A DNA stretch of 64,000 bases from Phocaeicola coprocola DSM 17136 (lineage in GTDB: Bacteria; Bacteroidota; Bacteroidia; Bacteroidales; Bacteroidaceae). The notes beneath the pieces were generated by a model that ran no database searches, was not told the origin of the DNA, and worked only from the letters and a program-made list of their open reading frames with translations. A program made the position numbers and the translations under genes. Shown here piece by piece: positions 17,420 through 26,148 of this stretch; within the stretch, counting starts at the first letter, position 1; every line of letters starts with the position of its first letter. Location of the stretch: assembly GCF_000154845.1 (NCBI RefSeq), contig NZ_DS981496.1:1-64000 (forward strand), in the 5' to 3' direction.

Positions 17420-18412
17420 TTAGTGGGGATACGCATATAGCTTCGCAATGCGGAATAAAAAGAACTTCTTATCAGCTACTCCTCTTAGATTTGCTCTGAA
17501 CAGTTTAATTTTTGCATTGAACGATTCTGCCATCGCATTTGAAGAACGATGGTTGTAGAAATTCAGTATTTCATCATAGTGCTCATAGAAAGTAGCAGCA
17601 ATGACATTAAAAGAATGCATCCCTGCTTCTTCTACTTTATTATACCATCGTGCCATAGCCAGACGTGCAGCGTCCTTTATGGTGTTCTTAGAGAAAATCA
17701 TCCGCAGGGAATGGCACAAACCGTATGCCTTTTTGATGTCAGGGTATTCCTCAAATAGGATTGCTGCCCTTTGCTTCTGTTTTTCTGTCCATTTATCAGC
17801 TGACTTGAAAAGCAGATACCGGGAGCGTATAAGTAATTCCCTACGGGTATCGCCATTGGAATATCGGTATGGGACATAATCTTCGTTCTTCCGCTTAGCT
17901 TCTTCCATTTCCTCATTGGCCTGCTGTATGGCATCCCAACGGTGTTTGATGCGTAATTCTTGCACAGCATCACAAGCTAATCTCTGAATGTGAAAACGGT
18001 CTATCACACGGCTGGCTTCAGGAAATGCAGTCCGTACAATCTTGCGCATGGAGTCTGAAAGGTCAAGTGTCACTTCTTTAACGGCATAACGGCTTTCCTC
18101 GTCAATTCGTTGCAGCACAGCTATTACATCCTCTGATTTAGTTCCTGCCACGACAGCTACCAGGGAGCACTCTCTCGTACAGGCATCACGGTTGGTTACA
18201 AAGGTGTAAAGTTCACCGTTGGAGAGTGAGGTCTCGTCAATCGCCAGATACGGTCCCATATTTTCCGGAAACAGCATCCATTCACCGGCATGGGATAACT
18301 GTTCCCAATTACGATATCCGCTGAGGACCTCCTTGTACTGTTTTTCAAATGTATGACCATCTATATGATAGAATTCCTCAAGCGTACGGCAGGTCACTGG
18401 GGATGTCTCCAT
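17420..18412 (-). CDS. ISAon1-type transposase, catalytic part (copy 1)
   Basis: The product has 330 residues. It has the DDE layout of ISL3-like transposases: YLAIDETSL (Asp59), VTLDLSDSM followed by DRFHIQRL (second Asp about 117), a long charged insertion with KWTEKQKQR, and NAMAESFNAKIK containing the terminal Glu. The ORF overlaps the preceding N-terminal ORF by 35 bp in the +1 frame and has a stop codon just upstream of its ATG. It may therefore be made by re-initiation or a +1 shift. The sequence is intact and identical in protein to copy 3. Confidence 0.92.
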   Translation of the reverse strand: METSPVTCRTLEEFYHIDGHTFEKQYKEVLSGYRNWEQLSHAGEWMLFPENMGPYLAIDETSLSNGELYTFVTNRDACTRECSLVAVVAGTKSEDVIAVLQRIDEESRYAVKEVTLDLSDSMRKIVRTAFPEASRVIDRFHIQRLACDAVQELRIKHRWDAIQQANEEMEEAKRKNEDYVPYRYSNGDTRRELLIRSRYLLFKSADKWTEKQKQRAAILFEEYPDIKKAYGLCHSLRMIFSKNTIKDAARLAMARWYNKVEEAGMHSFNVIAATFYEHYDEILNFYNHRSSNAMAESFNAKIKLFRANLRGVADKKFFLFRIAKLYAYPH

Positions 18413-18764
18413 ACGTTTCTTTTAAAAAAGCCCCAAATTCTTTGGAGTATCTGGTTCCCTTGGCTACAACATCGAGGTCGATGGGAATACTGAAACTTTT
18501 ACCTGTGCGCAAGTCCGTCCAACGACGACGTCTGATCTTGAGGATTACCTTATGGTCCCGTATGGGAAAGTCTGTCACATTAACAGCTTCCATAAAACCT
18601 TTGGATTCAAAATGTTCGTCATTGCTTAACTTGGGATTCATCTTTTCATCCAGACTAATATGAATCTCTTGAGAGGTTTGTTCAACTCCAGAGATAAGAA
18701 AGTAATCTAATATCTGAGCCGGCAACACGAGGCTGGCTAGCATGTTCAAATAATCGTTTTTCAT
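18378..18764 (-). CDS. ISAon1-type transposase N-terminal region protein (copy 1)
   Basis: The product has 128 residues beginning MKNDYLNMLASLVLP, with the start at 18764 just inside the IS left end. An in-frame extension to 18869 reads out through the terminal repeat and is not used. It contains a basic stretch KIRRRRWTDLRTGKS at about residues 76-90, likely for DNA binding at the IS ends. It is the upstream partner of the catalytic ORF. No zinc-finger cysteines are visible. Confidence 0.88.
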   Translation of the reverse strand: MKNDYLNMLASLVLPAQILDYFLISGVEQTSQEIHISLDEKMNPKLSNDEHFESKGFMEAVNVTDFPIRDHKVILKIRRRRWTDLRTGKSFSIPIDLDVVAKGTRYSKEFGAFLKETYGDIPSDLPYA

Positions 18765-18830
18765 AATGCGAAGTAAGCAATACTTTACGAGTATAAAAAA
18801 TAATCCCCACGAAATTTCTACTGACCCGTT

Positions 18831-18870
18831 AATACTACTTGTGCACGTTCGCGAGTTTGAATCGTCCATG
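18831..18870 (+). other. Possible truncated tRNA 3' half beside IS copy 1
   Basis: CGCGAGTTTGAATCG resembles a tRNA T-arm (GAGTTYGAATC) but the 5-bp stem does not pair properly and no 5' half is found on the other side of the IS. It could be a decayed relic. Low confidence. Confidence 0.2.
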
Positions 18871-18892
18871 ATTATTTTTATTTTTAGGTTAC

Positions 18893-18924
18893 AAAAAAAG
18901 TTCGTCTTGTGAACGAACTTTTTT
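18893..18924 (-). terminator. Terminator of the tRNA-Asn array
   Basis: AAAAAAGTTCGT pairs with ACGAACTTTTTT around a short loop. It directly follows the last tRNA-Asn on the minus strand. Confidence 0.85.
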
Positions 18925-18925
18925 G

Positions 18926-18999
18926 CTCTTCAGGTTGGACTTGAACCAACGACCCTCTGATTAACAGTCAGATGCTCTAACCGACTGAGCTACTGAAGA
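18926..18999 (-). tRNA. tRNA-Asn (GTT), copy 3 of the array
   Basis: 74 nt on the minus strand. Acceptor TCTTCAG pairs with CTGAAGA, the anticodon loop is CTGTTAA with GTT, and the T-loop is GTTCAAGTC. Identical to the two copies upstream. Confidence 0.95.
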
Positions 19000-19024
19000 A
19001 GATTAATATGTTTAAAAAGAATGG

Positions 19025-19098
19025 CTCTTCAGGTTGGACTTGAACCAACGACCCTCTGATTAACAGTCAGATGCTCTAACCGACTGAGCTACTGAAGA
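19025..19098 (-). tRNA. tRNA-Asn (GTT), copy 2 of the array
   Basis: Identical 74-nt sequence to the neighbouring copies, separated from them by spacers of about 25 bp that are not similar to each other. Confidence 0.95.
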
Positions 19099-19123
19099 AT
19101 CATTTTGCAATCTGAGTATTTTG

Positions 19124-19197
19124 CTCTTCAGGTTGGACTTGAACCAACGACCCTCTGATTAACAGTCAGATGCTCTAACCGACTGAGCTACTGAAGA
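19124..19197 (-). tRNA. tRNA-Asn (GTT), copy 1 of the array
   Basis: First gene of the array in transcription order. A minus-strand -7 box TACCTTTG lies at 19220-19227, about 22 bp upstream. Confidence 0.95.
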
Positions 19198-19219
19198 AGG
19201 TTTTTTCTCAATTGCGTGG

Positions 19220-19227
19220 CAAAGGTA
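19220..19227 (-). promoter_or_regulatory. -7 box of the tRNA-Asn array
   Basis: Reads TACCTTTG on the minus strand. It is divergent from the kinase promoter box 23 bp away. Confidence 0.6.
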
Positions 19228-19250
19228 GTAGGATATTTTGAAATATGCAA

Positions 19251-19258
19251 TATCTTTG
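19251..19258 (+). promoter_or_regulatory. -7 box of the PfkB kinase gene
   Basis: TATCTTTG (TAnnTTTG) 18 bp before the ATG at 19277. Confidence 0.55.
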
Positions 19259-19276
19259 CAAAAAAAATATTGATAA

Positions 19277-20263
19277 ATGGATAAAATTATTGGAATGGGC
19301 AATGCTTTGGTCGATGTTTTGGTCTTAATCGATAGTGATGAGGTGCTAAATGACCTGAATTTGCCTAAAGGAAGTATGCAGTTAATAGACGAGGACACAT
19401 TATTTAATATACGTACTAAGACAGCTGGGCAGAAACTTCATCGGGCAACTGGAGGAGCTGCAGCTAATACAATATGTGCACTTGCAGGGCTGGATGCAGA
19501 AGTTGGATTTATTGGGAAAATTGGTACAGATGAATTCGGACAATTTTTTGAGCGGACATTAAAAAAAAGAGGAATAGAAACTTCTTTGTTGAAATGTGAC
19601 TGCCCTTCGGGAGTTGCTTCCACATTTGTATCACCTTGTGGTGAACGTACTTTTGGTACATATTTGGGAGCATCAGCCAAACTTTGTGCTGATGACTTGT
19701 CGCGTTCAATGTTCGAAGGTTATTCCTATTTTTATATTGAAGGTTATTTGTTGCAGGATCATGATCTTATTGTACGTGCCATGCAATTAGCAAAAGAGGC
19801 TGGTTTGCAAATCTGTCTTGATATGGCTAGCTACAATGTGGTTGAGGCCGAGCGTGAGTTTTTCGATATGTTGATTACAAAATATGTGGATATTGTATTT
19901 GCTAATGAAAGCGAAGCACGCGCCTATACGGGTAAAGGACCTGAAGAAGCTTTACAGGAAATATCATCTAAATGCAGCATTGTAGTCATAAAAACAGGTA
20001 AAAGTGGTTCATTGGTAAAAAAAGGTACTGAGGTTATTCGTGTAAATCCTTTCCCTGTCAAGAAAGTAGTTGATACAACGGGGGCTGGCGATTTTTATGC
20101 AGCAGGTTTCTTATATGGTCTTACATGTGGCTATTCACTTGAAAAGTGTGCACAGATAAGCTCCATTTTGGCTGGGTATGTTATTCAGACAGTGGGAACA
20201 GCCCTGACAAAGAAGAAATGGAACGAAATAAAGTTAAATATTGAGTCCGTCTTGCAGGCTTGA
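19277..20263 (+). CDS. PfkB family sugar/nucleoside kinase (adenosine kinase-like)
   Basis: The product has 328 residues. The ribokinase fold is shown by the N-terminal GMGNALVDVLV, the first signature GGAAANTICALAGL (residues 58-71), and the second signature DTTGAGDFYAAGFLYG near residue 262, whose Asp is the catalytic base and GAGD the anion hole. Bacteroidetes relatives are usually called adenosine kinase, but the phosphate acceptor cannot be read from sequence. It ends 18-42 bp before the S41 protease gene on the same strand, so the two may share a transcript. Confidence 0.85.
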   Translation: MDKIIGMGNALVDVLVLIDSDEVLNDLNLPKGSMQLIDEDTLFNIRTKTAGQKLHRATGGAAANTICALAGLDAEVGFIGKIGTDEFGQFFERTLKKRGIETSLLKCDCPSGVASTFVSPCGERTFGTYLGASAKLCADDLSRSMFEGYSYFYIEGYLLQDHDLIVRAMQLAKEAGLQICLDMASYNVVEAEREFFDMLITKYVDIVFANESEARAYTGKGPEEALQEISSKCSIVVIKTGKSGSLVKKGTEVIRVNPFPVKKVVDTTGAGDFYAAGFLYGLTCGYSLEKCAQISSILAGYVIQTVGTALTKKKWNEIKLNIESVLQA

Positions 20264-20305
20264 GCAGAATAATATGTTTATTTGCAAGCTAAAATCATGA
20301 TAGCT

Positions 20306-22009
20306 ATGAATACAAAAAGAACGCTGATTGGAGCTTTTATCATTTTTCTTGGTTTGGGACTTTCCAGCTTTAAAGATGATGACCGTAATTTTCAGATATC
20401 AAAGAATCTGGATATTTTCAATTCTATTTTTAAGGAGCTGGATTTATTTTATGTAGATACTATCGATCCTGAAAAAATGATTCAAAATGGGGTTAACGGT
20501 ATGCTGGCTCTGACCGACCCATATACCGAGTATTATCCGGAGGAAGGTATCAGCAGTCTGAAAGAAATGATTACGGGAAAGTATGGTGGTATCGGAGCTG
20601 CTATACGATATTATAAGAAAAAAGATCGTATTGCCATTGTGGAACCTACTGAAGGTATGCCGGCTGCAGAAGCTGGTGTAAAGGCGGGCGATATTATTCT
20701 TTCGGTTGGTGGAAAGGAAATGCTGAGAGGAAATATGAACCCTCAGGAATTTTCATCGAAAGTAAGTGAGGCTTTGCGTGGTGAACCGGGTACTTCTTTT
20801 GTTTTAAAAGTGCTTCGTCCATTGAAGAACGATAGTACCGTGATGGAGTTTAAAATTACGCGCAAGAATATCCGTAACAATCCGGTTCCTTATTATGGTA
20901 TAATTAAAGATAGTATAGGCTATTTGTCGCTGACTGGTTTTACAGATAATTGTGCCAAGGATGTGAAAAAGGCATTTATTGAGTTAAAGCAGCGTGGAGC
21001 TAAGTCTTTAGTGATAGATTTACGAGATAATGGAGGAGGTTCTTTGCAGGAAGCTGTAGAAATTATTAACTTTTTTGTGACGAAAGGAAAAGAAATAGTA
21101 GTGACGAAAGGAAAAATTCGTCAGGCTGCCAGTTCATTCAAAACTCAGAATGAACCAATAGATACAGAAATGCCTCTGGCTGTGCTTGTAAATGGTAATA
21201 CGGCTTCTGCTTCTGAAATTTTGAGCGGTTCTATGCAAGATATGGATCGTGCGGTGATTATTGGTACGCGTACTTATGGAAAGGGTCTGGTGCAGACTAC
21301 TCGCCCATTGCCGTATAATGGTACATTGAAGGTTACTACATCTAAATATTATATTCCAAGTGGCCGTTGCATTCAGGCTATCGATTATGCAAAGAAGAAT
21401 GCAGACGGTTCGGTAGCACGTATCCCTGATAGTTTGACAACTGTATTCCATACAGCTGCCGGACGTGAAGTTCGTGACGGTGGAGGTATTCGTCCGGATA
21501 TTGAAGTGAAAGGGGATAAGTTCCCGAATATATTGTTCTATTTGATGAACGATGATTTGATTTTTGATTATGTTACTCAGTATTGTCTGACGCATCCTGC
21601 TGTTACTTCTGTCGATTCGATACGGATTACTGATGCTGATTATGCTGAATTTAAGAAACAAGTCAAGGCTGCTAATTTTACTTACGACCGTCAGAGTGAA
21701 GGACTTTTAAAGACGTTGAAAGAAGTTGCCGAATTTGAAGGCTATATGGAAGGGGCAGCAGAGGAGTTTAAGGCTTTGGAACAAAAGTTGAATCATAACT
21801 TGGACCGTGATCTTGATTATTTTGCAAAACCGATAAAAGAACAAATTGCTGAAGAAATAGCAACCCGATATTTTTATCAGCGTGGAGCTGTTATGCAACG
21901 TCTGAAAGACGATGAGGACTTGGATAAAGCTATTGAAGTTCTGAATTCTCCAGAAAAATACAAGGAGATATTGTCGGTTCCAGTGAAAGTTGCAGAGAAG
22001 CAGAAATAG
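20306..22009 (+). CDS. S41 family C-terminal processing peptidase
   Basis: The product has 567 residues from MNTKRTLIG; in-frame ATGs at 20282 and 20297 are possible alternatives. An N-terminal hydrophobic segment (residues 5-18) serves as signal or anchor. A PDZ domain follows (about 80-170, IAIVEPTEGMPAAEAGVKAGDIIL), then the tail-specific protease domain with NTASASEILSG carrying the catalytic Ser and RTYGKGLVQ with the Lys of the Ser/Lys dyad. A helical C-terminal extension rich in Glu and Lys completes it. It degrades or trims periplasmic proteins at their C-termini. A strong terminator follows. Confidence 0.92.
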   Translation: MNTKRTLIGAFIIFLGLGLSSFKDDDRNFQISKNLDIFNSIFKELDLFYVDTIDPEKMIQNGVNGMLALTDPYTEYYPEEGISSLKEMITGKYGGIGAAIRYYKKKDRIAIVEPTEGMPAAEAGVKAGDIILSVGGKEMLRGNMNPQEFSSKVSEALRGEPGTSFVLKVLRPLKNDSTVMEFKITRKNIRNNPVPYYGIIKDSIGYLSLTGFTDNCAKDVKKAFIELKQRGAKSLVIDLRDNGGGSLQEAVEIINFFVTKGKEIVVTKGKIRQAASSFKTQNEPIDTEMPLAVLVNGNTASASEILSGSMQDMDRAVIIGTRTYGKGLVQTTRPLPYNGTLKVTTSKYYIPSGRCIQAIDYAKKNADGSVARIPDSLTTVFHTAAGREVRDGGGIRPDIEVKGDKFPNILFYLMNDDLIFDYVTQYCLTHPAVTSVDSIRITDADYAEFKKQVKAANFTYDRQSEGLLKTLKEVAEFEGYMEGAAEEFKALEQKLNHNLDRDLDYFAKPIKEQIAEEIATRYFYQRGAVMQRLKDDEDLDKAIEVLNSPEKYKEILSVPVKVAEKQK

Positions 22010-22098
22010 GAAACTGTAAGATAGAAGATGAGCCATCAAATCAAATTATAGGAAAAGATGGAATCTCTAATTTGAAGCTTACACATCACTTATAGATG

Positions 22099-22147
22099 AA
22101 AAGGGTCGTATCATTACTCAAAATGAGGTTTGATACGACCCTTTTTT
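22099..22147 (+). terminator. Terminator after the S41 peptidase gene
   Basis: AAAAGGGTCGTATCA pairs with TGATACGACCCTTTT, followed by a T run. Confidence 0.9.
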
Positions 22148-22459
22148 AACCTTTTAGTTTATGCTTTTAAAGTAAGACCTTTTCTGTTTTGACGCGTTCT
22201 TTATTGACAAAAGCTTATACCTGCGGCTTCTTATTTATAAAGAGCAAGAACAGAGAAAGAATCTCAAAATAAAAGCAGAGATAAGCTTATTTATAATCTA
22301 TCATTGTTTCTCCGATAACACTTTTCAAGCCATCAATGACTCATTGATATATATGAATTTGAACAATAACGTAAACAGAGGGTTTGTCTATAAAACGATA
22401 TTAATAATCAGTCTATTGAATATGTTTATCAGATACTAATAATCTATAAGTTATAACAT
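22148..22459. other. Intergenic, no gene recognised
   Basis: About 310 AT-rich bases between two terminators. No ORF with family-like sequence, no tRNA and no clear promoter were found. Confidence 0.5.
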
Positions 22460-22524
22460 AAAAACTCCTGCTTTTAGCCCTATATCGAAATGAGCAAAGA
22501 CTAAAGCAGGAGATTTTTATTTTT
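22460..22524 (-). terminator. Bidirectional-looking terminator distal to ispG
   Basis: CTCCTGCTTT (22465-22474) pairs with AAAGCAGGAG (22503-22512). T-rich runs exist on both strands. It lies about 125 bp past the ispG stop on the minus strand. Confidence 0.65.
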
Positions 22525-22649
22525 AAGTTTTAATCTATAAGATTTTTACTTTCACAGTTTTATTTTGAGGCAGCTCCATTCTTTGAAATCTATTCTGTAA
22601 TATTACATTTGATAGTACAGAATACTGATTTTTTGCTTGAGATTGCAGT

Positions 22650-24494
22650 TTATTTTTCCTTGTAATCTCCGTTCGCCTTAATTAGTTCAATCAGCTTTTC
22701 TACTGCCTGCTCTTCCGGAATATTCTTTTCAATACATTCTTTTTTCTTGTACAGGCTGATTTTGCCTCGTCCGGCCCCTACGTAACCATAGTCTGCATCT
22801 GCCATTTCACCGGGACCATTGACAATACAGCCCATGATGCCGATCTTGAGCCCTTTCAGGTGCGAGGTCGCAGCTTTGATACGAGCGATGGTAGCTTCCA
22901 GATCGTATAGCGTACGTCCACAGCCGGGACAGGAAATATATTCTGTCTTCGATGTACGCGCTCTGCCTGCTTGTAGAATGCCGAATGCAGTTTCATCTAC
23001 TTTCTCATCAGTAATAGCATTTCCGTGATTATATAGTAAAATACCGTCGCAGAAACCATCAAATATCAATGCTCCCATATCGACTGCCGATTTGATCTGC
23101 AAATCTTCTGTATTGTTTTCCTGATAAAATTGGAAGAATACCAATGGATTGGTTAAACCTTGATTCATCAGTTGATGTGCGATTCCCCGAAATTCGCCGA
23201 GACGATTCGGATGATTACTTTGGGCAATGATAACAACTTCTGGATGCATGCGCAGACAAGCTGTAGCTTCTTCATTCAGTCCCATATATGGAGTGAATAA
23301 GAATTTGACTTTTGCATTGCAGTGGTGCAACTCAACCAGTTGCTGGTAATTGAAGGCAGGATAAGTTCCCTCTTCTCCTTTCCATATGTTTGCATCTACA
23401 ATGTAGCCGATATTGGTACGACGCATTTCAGGAAGCTGCTGTCCGCAATAGATGTAGTCCGGACAGAACTGCTCATTGATTTGCATATTACCGTCAAGAC
23501 GGGCAGATATAACAACCGGTACATGTTCACCTCCAATATTTTCAACAGCTGTTGTATGGCGTCGGTTTGGATTGGTATAGTTAAATTCGGCTGCTTCTGC
23601 TCCTGGTATATAGGGATGATTCTCGCGTTGGAGTACATAATCCACCAGTTTGCGGGCTACTGGGATTTCTGCTTCAGGAGCTTCACTCAGTGAAACGCGG
23701 ATAGTATCTCCTAATCCGTCACACAACAAAGCGCCGATACCTAATGCCGATTTGATACGTCCGTCTTCTCCATCACCAGCTTCGGTAACTCCCAGATGAA
23801 GAGGGAATGACATACCTTCCTTTTCCATCTGTTCTGCCAGCAGTCGGACTGTCTTGACCATTACGACCGTATTGGAGGCTTTGATGGAAATAACGACGTT
23901 CATGAACTGTTCATCTACACAGATACGGAGAAATTCCATACACGATTCTACCATACCTTCAGGAGTATCACCATAACGTGACATGATACGGTCGGACAAT
24001 GAACCGTGATTTACTCCAATACGGATAGCAGTATGATTCTCTTTACAGATATTTAGGAATGGAATGAAGCGGTCACGTATCTTCTGAATTTCCTGAGCAT
24101 ATTCTTCATCCGTATATTCCAGTTTCTTGAAAGTGCGCGCGGCATCTACATAATTTCCCGGATTGATGCGTACTCCTTCAGCATACAATGCTGCTACTTC
24201 TGCCACTTTGGGATTAAAGTGCACATCGGCTATCAGCGGAGTGTCGTACCCTTGTGAACGCAGTCCGATATTGATATTCTTTAAGTTTTCAGCTTCACGT
24301 ACTCCCTGAGTAGTGAGGCGTACATATTCACCTCCTGCTTCAATGATGCGTTTAGCTTGTTCTACACAGGCCTCAGTATCCATTGTGACCGTATTGGTCA
24401 TACTTTGTATACGGATAGGATTAGTGCCACCCATAGGAGTGGCACCAACATATACCTCATTTGCCTCTCGGCGTGAATAGTTGAAGTAATCCAT
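22650..24494 (-). CDS. ispG: 4-hydroxy-3-methylbut-2-enyl diphosphate synthase (long form)
   Basis: The product has 614 residues. It is the penultimate enzyme of the MEP isoprenoid pathway. The N-terminal TIM barrel (GGTNPIRIQSMTNT, HFNPKVAEVAAL, RINPGNY, RIGVNHGSLSDR) is separated from the C-terminal [4Fe-4S] domain (SCPGCGRTLYDLE, GIMGCIVNGPGEM) by an insertion of about 250 residues. The insertion is typical of the three-domain IspG of Bacteroidetes, Chlamydia and plants. All three cluster cysteines are visible. The start codon overlaps the purE stop by one base, so the genes are coupled. Confidence 0.95.
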   Translation of the reverse strand: MDYFNYSRREANEVYVGATPMGGTNPIRIQSMTNTVTMDTEACVEQAKRIIEAGGEYVRLTTQGVREAENLKNINIGLRSQGYDTPLIADVHFNPKVAEVAALYAEGVRINPGNYVDAARTFKKLEYTDEEYAQEIQKIRDRFIPFLNICKENHTAIRIGVNHGSLSDRIMSRYGDTPEGMVESCMEFLRICVDEQFMNVVISIKASNTVVMVKTVRLLAEQMEKEGMSFPLHLGVTEAGDGEDGRIKSALGIGALLCDGLGDTIRVSLSEAPEAEIPVARKLVDYVLQRENHPYIPGAEAAEFNYTNPNRRHTTAVENIGGEHVPVVISARLDGNMQINEQFCPDYIYCGQQLPEMRRTNIGYIVDANIWKGEEGTYPAFNYQQLVELHHCNAKVKFLFTPYMGLNEEATACLRMHPEVVIIAQSNHPNRLGEFRGIAHQLMNQGLTNPLVFFQFYQENNTEDLQIKSAVDMGALIFDGFCDGILLYNHGNAITDEKVDETAFGILQAGRARTSKTEYISCPGCGRTLYDLEATIARIKAATSHLKGLKIGIMGCIVNGPGEMADADYGYVGAGRGKISLYKKKECIEKNIPEEQAVEKLIELIKANGDYKEK

Positions 24495-25003
24495 TAATTT
24501 GTTTTATAAGCGTATTTTACTTCTTTCAATTCTTCGTTAGCTTTGACTATCTTATTTTTCAGACCTTCCTTGTAAGCTGCAAATTTTTCGGCGAGTCCTT
24601 CATCAGATAATGCCAACATTTGTACTGCAAGGATAGCTGCATTCATAGCACCATTGATAGCAACTGTTGCTACAGGTATGCCGGGAGGCATCTGGATGAT
24701 AGAATAAAGCGCATCCACTCCATCGAGCACAGAACCTTTTACGGGAACTCCGATAACAGGAAGTGTAGTATTCGCTGCAATCACGCCTGGCAAAGCTGCA
24801 GCCATTCCTGCTGCTGCAATAATGACTTTAATACCTCGTCCGGCAGCTTCTTTTGCGAATTTTTCCACTTCAGCAGGTGTACGGTGTGCCGAAAGAGCAT
24901 TCATTTCGAAAGGAACTTGCATTTCGTCGAGCAGTTTCGCCGCTTTCTCCATAACAGGAAGATCGGACGTACTACCCATGATGATACTTACAATTGGTTT
25001 CAT
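24494..25003 (-). CDS. purE: N5-carboxyaminoimidazole ribonucleotide mutase
   Basis: The product has 169 residues, a class I PurE. It moves the carboxyl group of N5-CAIR in purine synthesis. It has the substrate loop IMGSTSDLPVM (residues 8-18), the catalytic SAHRTP (His40) and AAAGMAAALPGVIAA. No purK is adjacent. It lies between gcvH (16-bp gap) and ispG (one-base overlap) in a compact minus-strand operon. Confidence 0.95.
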   Translation of the reverse strand: MKPIVSIIMGSTSDLPVMEKAAKLLDEMQVPFEMNALSAHRTPAEVEKFAKEAAGRGIKVIIAAAGMAAALPGVIAANTTLPVIGVPVKGSVLDGVDALYSIIQMPPGIPVATVAINGAMNAAILAVQMLALSDEGLAEKFAAYKEGLKNKIVKANEELKEVKYAYKTN

Positions 25004-25019
25004 GTCTGTTTATTTAGTT

Positions 25020-25400
25020 TTATTCATTAATGATCTGTTTGTATGCTTCAGCATCCAGCAGTTCATCCATTTCTGTAGTGTCAGTTGGTTTGATCTTGAT
25101 TAGCCAGCCGTCACCATATGGATCTTTGTTTACCAGTTCCGGATGTTCTTCCAGCTCTGGATTGATTTCAAGTACTTCGCCACCAATGGGAAGGAAAAGG
25201 TCGGATACAGTTTTTACAACTTCAATGGTTCCGAATACTTCACCTTTTTCTAGAGTTTCACCTTCGGTCGTTACATCTACAAAGACGATGTCGCCCAATT
25301 GTTCTTGTGCATAATCTGTAATTCCTACATAAGCTTCATCACCTTCCAGACGAATCCATTCGTGTTCGTTCGTGTACTTTACATTAGTTGGGAAATTCAT
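25020..25400 (-). CDS. gcvH: Glycine cleavage system H protein
   Basis: The product has 126 residues. It is the lipoyl carrier that shuttles the aminomethyl group between the P and T proteins. The lipoylation site is Lys63 in the context EVVKTVSDLF, and the N-terminal YTNEHEWIRLEGDEAYVGITDYA is typical. The P and T genes are not in the window. Confidence 0.95.
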   Translation of the reverse strand: MNFPTNVKYTNEHEWIRLEGDEAYVGITDYAQEQLGDIVFVDVTTEGETLEKGEVFGTIEVVKTVSDLFLPIGGEVLEINPELEEHPELVNKDPYGDGWLIKIKPTDTTEMDELLDAEAYKQIINE

Positions 25401-25435
25401 AATCTTAGTATTTTAGAGGTTAATATAATTATGTT

Positions 25436-26116
25436 TCAAATAAACAAAATTCCAGTGATACCGCAAAACAAACCGACTAAAAAACCTCCTCCAACTTCGT
25501 TTAAAGTATGTTGGCGGACGATGATTCGTGCGGAACCTAACATTCCTGCCAGTAAAATAAAACCGCAGAGCCACCAGATAGGATTGAACTGGAAAATGAA
25601 ACTGTATGAAAGTAATCCTCCGATAATCATACCACAGCTGGCCATGTGAGTACTGATTTTCCATTTCAAGTTGATACTGGTACAGATAACCATACAAAGC
25701 AGAGTAGCTATGATTATTCCGCTCATATAGCGTGGAAGATGAATCCGGTACATGGTCAGAAAACATCCTGTATAACTCATGATCGTAATCAGGTATGGCA
25801 GAAAGCGTTTCTCTCTCTTCCCCAGCTCCCGTAACGTCCAGCCATTGATTTTCTGAAGAAGGTATATACCAAGCATCGGAAGGAGAATGGTAAAGCAATA
25901 TACCATGATCAGAACTGTCAGTTTATATTGCAGGGGGAGTATTCGTAAATATGTAAAAAAGAAAAGCAGCAAAAACGCTACAAAAGGAACCATAAAAGGT
26001 GTAAATATGGCAGAGATGATACGTGCTGCCATAAATAGTGCATCTTTAGGCTCTTTTGTTGTTTCCTGAGAAGGAGCATGATATGTTAACTGATCGGGAA
26101 TATTAGTTTCTTCCAT
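25436..26116 (-). CDS. PAP2-like integral membrane protein
   Basis: The product has 226 residues with about six hydrophobic segments (residues 28-60, 65-85, 103-120, 128-146, 155-173 and 180-220). The last loops hold STHMASCG and GSARIIVRQHTLNEVGGG, resembling the PSGH and SRx5HxxxD phosphatase motifs of PAP2 proteins. The Asp of the last motif is Glu, and the first Lys/Arg motif is only weakly recognisable. It could be a lipid phosphatase or a degenerate relative without that activity. It is 35 bp upstream of gcvH on the same strand. Confidence 0.65.
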   Translation of the reverse strand: MEETNIPDQLTYHAPSQETTKEPKDALFMAARIISAIFTPFMVPFVAFLLLFFFTYLRILPLQYKLTVLIMVYCFTILLPMLGIYLLQKINGWTLRELGKREKRFLPYLITIMSYTGCFLTMYRIHLPRYMSGIIIATLLCMVICTSINLKWKISTHMASCGMIIGGLLSYSFIFQFNPIWWLCGFILLAGMLGSARIIVRQHTLNEVGGGFLVGLFCGITGILFI

Positions 26117-26148
26117 CCTTGTGTTATGATTGTTTTTTGTCGTTTGGT

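Larger units (their letters stand above)
17406..18827 (-). mobile_element. ISAon1-type insertion sequence, copy 1
   Basis: 1422 bp bounded by imperfect 25-bp terminal inverted repeats starting GGGTCAGTAGAAATTT. It is nearly identical to the copies at 59360-60780 and 61322-62743 but in opposite orientation to both. It carries two overlapping transposase ORFs. The 8 bp outside the two ends (17398-17405 and 18828-18835) do not match, so no target duplication is visible. The element interrupts a tRNA-rich region. Confidence 0.92.

Noticed and set aside
17398-18835. Restoring target duplications by assuming a single inversion between IS copies 1 and 2
   Set aside because: Cross-pairing the four 8-bp flanks in IS orientation gives no match, so a simple inversion does not explain their absence.
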